From: an uncultured Alistipes sp.
Lineage (GTDB): Bacteria; Bacteroidota; Bacteroidia; Bacteroidales; UBA932
Direction of reading: 5' to 3'
NCBI GenBank assembly: GCA_902388455.1
Contig: CABMPD010000003.1
Span: 1 to 64,000 of the forward strand
Length of the DNA stretch: 64,000 nucleotides
Part shown: piece by piece, positions 1-6,947 of the stretch
Position numbering within the stretch: position 1 is the first letter of the stretch
Layout: each line of letters begins with the position of its first letter
Program-made: the position numbers and the translations under genes
The notes under the pieces: generated by a model
What the model saw: the letters and a program-made list of their open reading frames with translations, nothing else
Database searches by the model: none
Told to the model about the DNA's origin: nothing

Positions 1-420
1 TCCTTCGGAAGGAGTAGGGAAAACGTACATTTGCGGCACTCCTTTGGAAGGAGTTCGGAGGTGGAACACGGGCAGAAGGGCCGTACGGAGTGCTGCGGCG
101 CGGATTCGCAAAATAAAATTCACTCCTTCCGAAGGAGTAGGGAAAATGTGTACTTGCGGCACTCCTTTGGAAGGAGTTCGGAGGTGGAACACGGGCAGAA
201 GGGCCGTACGGAGTGCTGCGGCGCGGATTCGCAAAATAAAATTCACTCCTTCCGAAGGAGTAGGGAAAATGTGTACTTGCGGCACTCCTTCCGAAGGAGT
301 TCGGAGGTGGAATAAGGACAGAATGGCCGTACGGAGTGCTGTGGCGAGGATTCACGGAATCTACTCCTTCGGAAGGAGTGGCGGAAAAGGGCCGTTTGCT
401 TACTCCTTCCGAAGGGGTTA
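1..420. repeat. 123-bp tandem repeats with palindromic CTCCTTCGGAAGGAG-type cores
   Basis: About three copies of a 123-bp unit run in tandem; the string TTGCGGC recurs at 31, 154 and 277, exactly 123 bp apart, and a decayed fourth copy follows to about 420. Each unit carries two short palindromes of the form ACTCCTTCCGAAGGAGT, with TTTGGAA or TTCGGAA variants. Because 123 is a multiple of three, long open frames run through the array, but their repetitive content looks like a shadow and not a protein. The array lies beyond the 3' end of the hemW-like gene and may continue past the window start. Confidence 0.85.
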
Positions 421-431
421 AGAAGAAGCGG

Positions 432-527
432 CTGTCAGGGGGTGGTGCGGGACGGCGCCACAGCAGCTCGCGGATAAGAAGTGACTGTCAGGAGGTAGTA
501 CGGACGGCGCTACAGCAGCTCGCGGAT
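432..527. repeat. Imperfect tandem duplication at the hemW 3' end
   Basis: Bases 432-475 and 485-527 are imperfect copies of one another (both run from CTGTCAGG to CAGCAGCTCGCGGAT). The right copy includes the C-terminal codons and stop of the minus-strand hemW-like gene, so the last part of the gene has been copied just beyond its stop codon. Confidence 0.7.
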
Positions 528-2051
528 GATGGAGTCGCTGATGAAGAGGCGGGAGGGGGGAATGGACAGGCGGCCGTCGCGGAGGATGAGGGAGCCGGTG
601 GCAAGAAGGCGGTTGACAGAGGTCCGCAGAGGGTGTGGAAGTTGAGAAAGAAGGGATTGGCACGAGTTTTCTGCGGCTCCGGAACGACTATCGGGCACGG
701 TAGACGATGACGGCTGAGCGAAGCCCGAACGACTATCGGGCACGGAAGACGACGACGGTCGGCACATGGCAACTAGGACGTCTAAGGGCAGGCCGTCCAC
801 GGTGCGAAGACCGAGCATAATGGTCTCGGTGAGGACGTCCTCGTCGGTAAGGATCTCTTCTGACACCACAGATGACACGGCACAATCACGGTAAGCGGAA
901 GTAGAAAAATCACCAGTAATGGGAACAGCGCTGGAAGCGGAACCACAACTCGAAGCAGGGAGGTCCTCACCAAAAGCCGGGGTAGAAGCCGGGGCAACAT
1001 CGGAGGCAAGGGCATCGCCCGAAGCGGAAACTCCACCGGAAGCAGAAAAACCGCCCGAAGCGGAACCCACGCCGAACGCAGCAATATACCGGTCGAGATC
1101 CGGAACATTCCAGCAGCGGCGGCGGTCCCCGTCGAAGGAGTGGGCACCGGGCCCGAGGCCAATGTAGGGGCTGCGGTCCCAGTAGCCGCTGTTGTGCAGG
1201 GCGCGGCGGCCGGGGAGGGAGAAATTGGAGACCTCGTACTGGAGGTAGCCGGCGGCGGTGAGGCGCTGCTGCAGGAGGGCGTACTGGGCTGCGCACAGCT
1301 CGTCGGAGGGTTCCCGGTAGCGGCCGGCGGCGGCCATCTCTCCGAGGACGCTGCCCTCCTCGATACCCATCTGGTAGGCGGAAATATGCTCCGGCCGCAG
1401 CCGCAGCACGGCATCCAGGTCGTCACTCCACAACTGCATCAGTTCTTCATCCGAAGAGGAGCCGCTCCCCCAAGCCACCGGATCATACCCGAAAATCAAG
1501 TCCAGCGAGATATTGTCGAACCCGGCAGAGCGCAACACCCGGAAGGCCTCCACCGCCCCCTCCGGACTGTGCCGCCGGGCCATCCACCGCAGGCTGCGGT
1601 CGCTGAAGGACTGCACGCCCATACTGACGCGGTTCACTCCGAGCCGCCGCAGGGCCCGGGCGTAGGCCTCCGTGACATCGTCCGGATTGACCTCGACGGT
1701 AAATTCCGCGAAGATCCCGGCATCCCCCCGGCCATCCCATGTTCCCGGGACAGCTCTGCCGCCACCTCCAGGAGCACCGCAGGAACGTCCATAGTCCGCC
1801 GCCCCCTCCCGGAGTGCCGCAGAGACCGCCGCCACCGCCTCCCCTAACTGCTCCACCGGCCAGAGCGAGGGTGTCCCGCCCCCGACGTAGAGCGTTGCAG
1901 GCGAGGTGCATTGGCATAAAAAAGCCTTCCGCAGGGAGATTTCCCGCAGAAGGCTCTGTGTGTATTGTGCTATCCTGTCCTTTTCCCTGACCGAATAGAA
2001 GTCGCAGTAGGTGCAGAACGACTTGCAGAAGGGGAAGTGGATGTATATCAT
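510..2051 (-). CDS. hemW: HemW-like radical SAM protein (coproporphyrinogen oxidase-like) with low-complexity insertions
   Basis: The N-terminus carries the radical SAM CxxxCxxC motif (C9, C13, C16 in FPFCKSFCTYC), which binds a [4Fe-4S] cluster and S-adenosylmethionine. GGGTPS follows at 57-62, and the C-terminal HemW region includes ETIMLGLRTVDGLPLD. HemW proteins are implicated in haem trafficking rather than coproporphyrinogen oxidation. At 513 aa it is well over 100 residues longer than the roughly 375-aa norm. The extra length is Gly/Ala/Ser-rich insertions at about 95-125, 330-390 and 430-465, the last containing two copies of VPDSRSG. The reading frame stays open and catalytic motifs are kept, so it is probably functional. 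It lies 39 bp downstream of the 310-aa coiled-coil gene on the same strand. Confidence 0.88.
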   Translation of the reverse strand: MIYIHFPFCKSFCTYCDFYSVREKDRIAQYTQSLLREISLRKAFLCQCTSPATLYVGGGTPSLWPVEQLGEAVAAVSAALREGAADYGRSCGAPGGGGRAVPGTWDGRGDAGIFAEFTVEVNPDDVTEAYARALRRLGVNRVSMGVQSFSDRSLRWMARRHSPEGAVEAFRVLRSAGFDNISLDLIFGYDPVAWGSGSSSDEELMQLWSDDLDAVLRLRPEHISAYQMGIEEGSVLGEMAAAGRYREPSDELCAAQYALLQQRLTAAGYLQYEVSNFSLPGRRALHNSGYWDRSPYIGLGPGAHSFDGDRRRCWNVPDLDRYIAAFGVGSASGGFSASGGVSASGDALASDVAPASTPAFGEDLPASSCGSASSAVPITGDFSTSAYRDCAVSSVVSEEILTDEDVLTETIMLGLRTVDGLPLDVLVAMCRPSSSSVPDSRSGFAQPSSSTVPDSRSGAAENSCQSLLSQLPHPLRTSVNRLLATGSLILRDGRLSIPPSRLFISDSIIRELL

Positions 2052-2090
2052 CGCAGGATAATCGCAGGATGCCGTGGACGCTGACTGACG

Positions 2091-3023
2091 CTACCTCAGC
2101 AGTATGTCGCCGGTGCCCAGCAGACCGGACGAGGTGTAGGCCTCGACGGTGTAGACGCCCTTGGTGAACTGCTCGGAAGCGAAGTAGATGCATACCTCCA
2201 CCTCGGCGCCCTGGTAATCTACCTCACGCGACTCGGAGTAGACGAGCTGCTCGCCGTTCATCTCGAAGATGCGCTGCTGGTCGGAGGTCATCAGGATGCC
2301 GTCCGGTCCCTTGACGCGGATGTACACGCGCATGGGGCCTTTGGGAGCGATGGAGTTCTCGATAAGAGAGAGGCAGGTGCGGAGCTTCTTGATACGGCTG
2401 CTGCGGTCGGTCTCCTTGTTGGAGGCGTTGATGCCGACGATGTTGATGCCGCGGCCCTTGATCTCGGAGCCCTGCTCCACGAGCTTGGCGTACTCGTCGG
2501 TGGTCTTGCTCAGCTCCTGATAGCGCTCGGCTGACTTGGCGGCCTCGGCACGGGCCAGCTCGGCGTCCTTGCGGAGGGCGATGTTCAGGGTATTGAGAGA
2601 GTCGATCTGGAAGATATAGTGCTTCATGATCGAGCGGAGGGTACCGAGCTCCTTCTCATACTGACGGATCTTGCTGCGGTTGGCCGCGTCGGTCTGCTTG
2701 ATGCGCTCAAGCAGCTGGTCGACTTTCTCGCGCTCGCGGTCGAGCTGGACATTGAGGCTGTCATTGTCGCTGGAAAGCTGGGAATACTCTCCCTGCAGCT
2801 CGATAAGCTCGTTGGTAAGATTCTGCTTGTCGATAGTCAGGTCATCGATCATCTTCTGCCTGTCCACCCACACGTATGCGAAGACACCTGCAAGTACAAC
2901 AGCCACTACAGACAAGATTATAACAGTGACTTTCAAGCCCTTATTACTATTACCAGACCTATTGTCCCGAGGGCTCCACTCAGGCACGGGAGTTCCGTTT
3001 ACGGATTTGTTGTTCTCTTCCAT
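2091..3023 (-). CDS. Membrane-anchored coiled-coil protein, function unknown
   Basis: This 310-aa protein is not assigned to a named family. A polar N-terminus of about 30 residues leads into one transmembrane helix (about 31-53, VTVIILSVVAVVLAGVFAY). A long heptad-like, Glu/Leu/Lys-rich coiled coil covers about 55-190. A C-terminal domain of about 110 residues looks beta-rich and contains the segment RVYIRVKGPDGILM. The layout suggests a cell-envelope protein anchored in the inner membrane with a periplasmic coiled coil. It shares a divergent promoter region with the gene at 3108. Confidence 0.6.
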   Translation of the reverse strand: MEENNKSVNGTPVPEWSPRDNRSGNSNKGLKVTVIILSVVAVVLAGVFAYVWVDRQKMIDDLTIDKQNLTNELIELQGEYSQLSSDNDSLNVQLDREREKVDQLLERIKQTDAANRSKIRQYEKELGTLRSIMKHYIFQIDSLNTLNIALRKDAELARAEAAKSAERYQELSKTTDEYAKLVEQGSEIKGRGINIVGINASNKETDRSSRIKKLRTCLSLIENSIAPKGPMRVYIRVKGPDGILMTSDQQRIFEMNGEQLVYSESREVDYQGAEVEVCIYFASEQFTKGVYTVEAYTSSGLLGTGDILLR

Positions 3024-3049
3024 TTCAATAATCTACTTTGTTAGTAAGG

Positions 3050-3076
3050 CAAAAATAATACGATTTGCTATATTTG
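3050..3076. promoter_or_regulatory. Divergent Bacteroidetes-type promoter -7 boxes
   Basis: CAAAAATA at 3050-3057 reads as TATTTTTG on the minus strand (for the gene ending at 2091). TATATTTG at 3069-3076 faces the plus-strand gene at 3108. Both fit the TAnnTTTG consensus at a sensible distance from the starts. Confidence 0.5.
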
Positions 3077-3107
3077 CAGCAAAATTAATCAAAAACAGCG
3101 AAAAATC

Positions 3108-3680
3108 ATGAATCCTAAAGTCCGCCGGGTTGTCCGGTCCATCAAATACCTTTTCGTGTTCCTCATACTCGCCTGCATCATACTATGTGCAATAACTCTC
3201 ATAACACCAGGTGCAAAACTGACAGACCTGATCAAACCGATGTCCGAGGGAGGCATGCTCAAGGATGGTGCCTGGTGGCAGATGCTTTTGATATTCGGAG
3301 CGATAGCCGTAGTCTATCCCGGACTGGTCTTTGTAAAGAAAGAGGTAATGATCGAAGGTGACTTCGAGGATCACCGGAATAAAATAATCCAGGAATTCGA
3401 GAATGCCGGTTACGAAAAGACCGGAGAAGACGAGGAGAAACTTCATTTCCGCCTGCGCAACCGTTTCACCCGCTTTATGAGGGCCTACGAAGATGAAGTC
3501 ACCATCACTAAAGGCGAGGCACCTCTGATACTCAACGGCAACCGCAAAGAAATACTCCGCCTCGAAAGCCGTATCTCCTATGCCCTCCACAAGGACACGG
3601 AAGAAATTGCCCACGACGACCCGTATGACTTCTCCGGCAGCCCCGGAAACGATGACACCGGCAGCGGAAAAACAAACTGA
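3108..3680 (+). CDS. Small membrane protein with two TM helices, function unknown
   Basis: A 190-aa protein with hydrophobic segments at about 13-33 and 57-76. A mixed, charged cytoplasmic domain of about 110 residues follows, and the tail is acidic (DDPYDFSGSPGNDDTGSG). No family was recognised. The ATG at 3108 follows a TATATTTG promoter box by about 30 bp. It probably forms an operon with the two plus-strand genes behind it. Confidence 0.55.
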   Translation: MNPKVRRVVRSIKYLFVFLILACIILCAITLITPGAKLTDLIKPMSEGGMLKDGAWWQMLLIFGAIAVVYPGLVFVKKEVMIEGDFEDHRNKIIQEFENAGYEKTGEDEEKLHFRLRNRFTRFMRAYEDEVTITKGEAPLILNGNRKEILRLESRISYALHKDTEEIAHDDPYDFSGSPGNDDTGSGKTN

Positions 3681-3705
3681 TTCAATAAACCAATCCCGGA
3701 ACATT

Positions 3706-3927
3706 ATGAAAGTAGTCCAGAAATTCAACAACGCCATCTCGGCCAACATCTGCAAAGGAGTTCTCGAAGAGAACGGTGTCCCCGCCTTCGTCCTTGGAGA
3801 GAATCTGGTATGGTCTACCGGTGCTGTAAACACCGATTTGGTATCCATAGAAGTCGTGGTTGACGACTCGCTCTATGAAAAAGCTGTCGGCATACTCAAC
3901 TCCATGCCGGACGAAGAAAGTATATAA
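3706..3927 (+). CDS. DUF2007-like small protein
   Basis: This 73-aa protein begins MKVVQKFNNAISANICKGVL. It resembles DUF2007 proteins (putative PII-like signal transducers), which share the pattern of an N-terminal strand, a helix of about 15 residues that includes an LEENGV-type turn, and a closing strand plus helix. The frame is open upstream to 3580, but those codons overlap the previous gene, so the ATG at 3706 is chosen. The gene lies 25 bp after the preceding stop. Confidence 0.6.
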   Translation: MKVVQKFNNAISANICKGVLEENGVPAFVLGENLVWSTGAVNTDLVSIEVVVDDSLYEKAVGILNSMPDEESI

Positions 3928-3939
3928 AGTATATAAAAC

Positions 3940-4722
3940 ATGAAACTTCCTACCAGACTGCAAGCAATACTGAGTATATTGCTCTGTACTTCCATTGCTT
4001 TATGCGCACAGGAAAACAGAGTTGTTGACATTTTGGTGGAAAACGGACAGCGCTACGACCACCTGGTGCCTGAAGACATGAAGTTCCTGCTCCGCAATTT
4101 CGAGGAATGCAGACTCTTCACCAACTCCGGAGAAGAGCTCACAGGTCTTGTCAACCCCGATATAATGAACAATACTCTGCTGCTCCTGACTTCCGCCGGA
4201 GACACTCTGCAAGTAGCCAACTTCGAAAATATATCCCGCATCATAGCACAAAACAGCGTTATACTTTATAGAGAAGGGAAATATGTTTCTGTCATTTCTG
4301 AGTATGGAGACATCGCCCTCTCAGAGATGCCTGTTCTGGATATAGAATTTGAATTTTTCAGCAACAGTGCCGGCCAACCCTCCGGAATAAAGTCACAGAC
4401 AGAAGCAACAACGACTTCCAAAACCGGCTCATACACAGTCATATACTCCACCGACCGCTCCTCGCGCATCAATGCGGCCAAGCAACAGCATTATGAGAAT
4501 ATTGAGCGTACCAAGGACATCATAACCGTAAGATGCACATATAGCACAGAATACGTCCTGGTTATCGGTGAGAATATCTATCCCTGTAAGCTCAGTTCGT
4601 TCACCAAAGCATTTCCAGAATGGAAAAAAGCAATACGCGAATTCGCTGAATCCAGCCATACCAACTTCACAAACCGAGAGTCCCTCCAGATGCTGTTCGA
4701 ATTCTGCACCGGGCAACAGTAA
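3940..4722 (+). CDS. Exported protein of unknown function
   Basis: A 260-aa protein with an apparent signal peptide (hydrophobic about 8-22, cleavage probably after LCA at 23). The mature part shows no motif I recognise; it is mixed alpha/beta and ends in a helical region rich in aromatic residues. It starts 12 bp after the DUF2007-like gene, so the three genes from 3108 are probably co-transcribed. Envelope location is inferred from the signal peptide only. Confidence 0.5.
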   Translation: MKLPTRLQAILSILLCTSIALCAQENRVVDILVENGQRYDHLVPEDMKFLLRNFEECRLFTNSGEELTGLVNPDIMNNTLLLLTSAGDTLQVANFENISRIIAQNSVILYREGKYVSVISEYGDIALSEMPVLDIEFEFFSNSAGQPSGIKSQTEATTTSKTGSYTVIYSTDRSSRINAAKQQHYENIERTKDIITVRCTYSTEYVLVIGENIYPCKLSSFTKAFPEWKKAIREFAESSHTNFTNRESLQMLFEFCTGQQ

Positions 4723-4746
4723 TTTCAAAAAATTTTTCTTAAAAAA

Positions 4747-4777
4747 TTTGGAGATTTCCAAAATCTATCTACCTTTG
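4747..4777 (+). promoter_or_regulatory. Promoter of the ABC/GntR/receptor operon
   Basis: TTTG at 4747-4750, a 19-bp spacer, then TACCTTTG at 4770-4777 match the Bacteroidetes primary sigma consensus closely. It lies about 75 bp before the ABC ATPase start and is overlapped by a long perfect inverted repeat. Confidence 0.7.
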
Positions 4778-4812
4778 CAGTGTACTAGCAAACTAACACA
4801 CTGCAAAGGTAG
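4769..4812. promoter_or_regulatory. Inverted repeat over the -7 box: candidate operator for the operon's GntR regulator
   Basis: The 15-bp arms CTACCTTTGCAGTGT (4769-4783) and ACACTGCAAAGGTAG (4798-4812) are perfectly complementary around a 14-bp centre. The left arm contains the -7 box. The operon downstream encodes a YtrA-type GntR protein, a subfamily that usually represses its own ABC transporter operon, so binding here would block initiation. An RNA hairpin in the 5' leader is the alternative. Position and symmetry are seen; the regulator assignment is inferred. Confidence 0.55.
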
Positions 4813-4850
4813 TACATTTGTGACTGTAATAACATCAAAAAGTATAAGTT

Positions 4851-5693
4851 ATGGACACCAACAACCCGGTCGTAAAGATCGACCACCTGAAGTTCAACTA
4901 CAAGAAACACATCGTGTTCGAGGACCTGAGCCTCGAGATGGAGCCGGGCCGCATCTACGGCCTGCTCGGCGAGAACGGCGTGGGCAAGACCACGCTGCTG
5001 CGCACAATCTGCGGCCTGCTCCGCGCCAAAAGCGGCGAATGCACAGTCATGGGCATGCGTTCCGCCAGCCGCAATCCCGAAATGCTCAAGGACATCTACT
5101 TCGTCCCCGAGCTGTTCGTCGCCCCTCCCATCTCCGTAAAACGGTTCGCACAGAGCAATTCCCTGCTCTACCCCCGCTGGGACGCAGCCCAGTTCGAGAA
5201 ACTCTGCCTCACCTTCGAGGTCGACCCCACCTACCGCTTCGACAAACTTTCCCACGGCCAGCAGAAGAAGGCCCTCATCGCATTTGCCCTGGCACTCAAC
5301 ACCAGGGTGCTGCTGATGGACGAGCCCTCCAACGGCCTGGACATCCCCTCGAAGACCACCCTGCGCCGCGTCATCTCCGAGTGCGCCACCGAAGACAGGG
5401 TCATCGCCATCTCCACCCATCAGGTACGTGACCTGGAAAACCTTATCGACCCGATCATCATCCTCGACCGCAGCGGCATGATCCTCAACGCCTCCATCGA
5501 GCAGATCAGCGAAAAACTCCTCTTCACCATGAGCCAGGAGCCCGATCCCGAAGCCTACTGGAGCGAGAACAGCCTCAGCGGATACTATCAGGTAATTCCC
5601 AACCGCGACGGCATGCCCTCCAGAGTGAACCTCGAGGCCCTCTTCAACGCCACCCTCCGGAATAAAGAAACATTCAAGAAACTTTTTAAATAA
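4851..5693 (+). CDS. ABC transporter ATP-binding protein
   Basis: A 280-aa ABC ATPase. Walker A is GENGVGKT (40-47), the signature is LSHGQ (133-137), Walker B is VLLMDEPS (153-160), and the H-loop sits in ISTHQV near 190. The signature is LSHGQ rather than LSGGQ, a tolerated variant. It pairs with the permease starting directly after its stop codon, forming an ABC-2-like exporter at the inner membrane. A GntR regulator follows, the arrangement of YtrA-type operons that often respond to envelope stress. Substrate unknown. Confidence 0.88.
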   Translation: MDTNNPVVKIDHLKFNYKKHIVFEDLSLEMEPGRIYGLLGENGVGKTTLLRTICGLLRAKSGECTVMGMRSASRNPEMLKDIYFVPELFVAPPISVKRFAQSNSLLYPRWDAAQFEKLCLTFEVDPTYRFDKLSHGQQKKALIAFALALNTRVLLMDEPSNGLDIPSKTTLRRVISECATEDRVIAISTHQVRDLENLIDPIIILDRSGMILNASIEQISEKLLFTMSQEPDPEAYWSENSLSGYYQVIPNRDGMPSRVNLEALFNATLRNKETFKKLFK

Positions 5694-6539
5694 ATGACAA
5701 TGAACGCAACATTCAGCATACACCGCCTGGGCCTGACCATCTACAAGGAGCTTCAGGAAAAATACATGATCATCCTGACCACCATAGGCATCATCCTCAT
5801 GACCTACCTTGCCATCTGGGCCCTTAACCTCATCGACGGAGAGCCTGTCACCGCCGCAGCCCGCGCAGCCTCAGCCGCGACAATCCTCAGCATCATAGGC
5901 TGCCTGGCTCCCTTCTTCCTCTACAAGAACGAGAACCGCCGCATGGAAGGCGTCTTCTACGCCGTCTCTCCCTCCTCGACCCTCGAGAAGACCATCAGCA
6001 TGCTGGTCATCTGCTCGGTCATCTTTCCCCTGCTCTCCACAGTCCTGCTGATGAGCCTCGATTCCCTGCTCACCCTCATGCCGTTTGAAGCCAGCTACTC
6101 CGGAAGCATCTGGGGCTGCATGTTCTCCAGCAAGGATTATCTGGACAAAATAACAAGCATCATGCCTTTCAATACCGATCCAATGAGCATTGACTTGGTC
6201 AACAGGATGTTCGACACCGTGAATCCGCTGTCCATTCCTCCCATCGTCGGTCTGGCTCTCTCCCAGAGCGCATTTGTTCTGCTCAACATGCTCTTCCGCC
6301 GGCACAAGATAGGCTACACCCTGCTTACGCTTCTGGGTGCATGGGTAATAGCAGCTGTCATCATGGTCATTTCCGCCGTCAGCTTCTTCGACAACCTGCA
6401 AAACAATCCCGACATCGATCCCGAGCACATCTTCCAATGGATGATAACCCTATACAAAGTATTATCATACATTTACTGCATCCTACCCGCAGTTTTCTGG
6501 GTACTAACCTACTTCCGCATCCGCAAACTCCAGTACTAA
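5694..6539 (+). CDS. ABC transporter permease
   Basis: A 281-aa integral membrane protein with about six hydrophobic segments (roughly 20-45, 65-80, 100-125, 180-200, 210-235, 255-275), consistent with an ABC-2-type permease. The start codon abuts the ATPase stop, suggesting translational coupling; a second ATG lies two codons in. It would form the membrane channel for the preceding ATPase. The polar loop at about 130-175 is a possible recognition region. Confidence 0.75.
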   Translation: MTMNATFSIHRLGLTIYKELQEKYMIILTTIGIILMTYLAIWALNLIDGEPVTAAARAASAATILSIIGCLAPFFLYKNENRRMEGVFYAVSPSSTLEKTISMLVICSVIFPLLSTVLLMSLDSLLTLMPFEASYSGSIWGCMFSSKDYLDKITSIMPFNTDPMSIDLVNRMFDTVNPLSIPPIVGLALSQSAFVLLNMLFRRHKIGYTLLTLLGAWVIAAVIMVISAVSFFDNLQNNPDIDPEHIFQWMITLYKVLSYIYCILPAVFWVLTYFRIRKLQY

Positions 6540-6551
6540 GGTCTCAGTAAA

Positions 6552-6947
6552 ATGCAAGCAACCATGGAATTCGACCAGCATAAACCCATCTACCTGCAGA
6601 TAGCCGACGCGATATGCGAGCGGATCCTGACAGGACAGTGGCCAGAGGGCGACCGCATACCGTCAGTAAGGGAATGCGGAGTCTCCCTCGAGGTCAATCC
6701 CAACACCGTCGCCCGCTCCTACGACGAGCTCTCCTCCGAGGGCATTATCCACAACAAGCGCGGCATCGGGTACTTCGTCAGCCCGGGGGCCAAGACCGTC
6801 ATCCGCGAGAAACAGCGCAGCAGCTTCATCTCCGGTGACCTGAAGGAGGTCTTCAGGAAAATGGAAATCCTCGGTATCTCCATTGAGGACATCACCTCCC
6901 TCTACCAAAAATACATTTCCAAGGACAAAATCAACCAAGTACAATGA
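6552..6947 (+). CDS. GntR-family transcriptional regulator, YtrA-like
   Basis: This 131-aa protein opens with a GntR winged helix-turn-helix (about 10-75). It includes QIADAICERILTGQWPEGDR and the IPSVRECGVSLEVNPNTVAR recognition segment. It lacks a large effector domain, having only a short C-terminal helical tail, which is the hallmark of the YtrA subfamily. It sits between the ABC permease and the receptor gene (ATGA overlap with the latter). The palindrome at 4769-4812 over the operon promoter is its likely operator. Confidence 0.85.
   Translation: MQATMEFDQHKPIYLQIADAICERILTGQWPEGDRIPSVRECGVSLEVNPNTVARSYDELSSEGIIHNKRGIGYFVSPGAKTVIREKQRSSFISGDLKEVFRKMEILGISIEDITSLYQKYISKDKINQVQ

Noticed and set aside
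1..420. CRISPR-like array
   Set aside because: The whole 123-bp unit repeats with no unique spacers and no cas genes nearby.
31..421. Open frames of 94 and 125 codons through the 123-bp repeats
   Set aside because: The repeat unit is a multiple of three bases, so any open frame stays open; the products are only translated repeats, without a promoter box or other gene-like signals.
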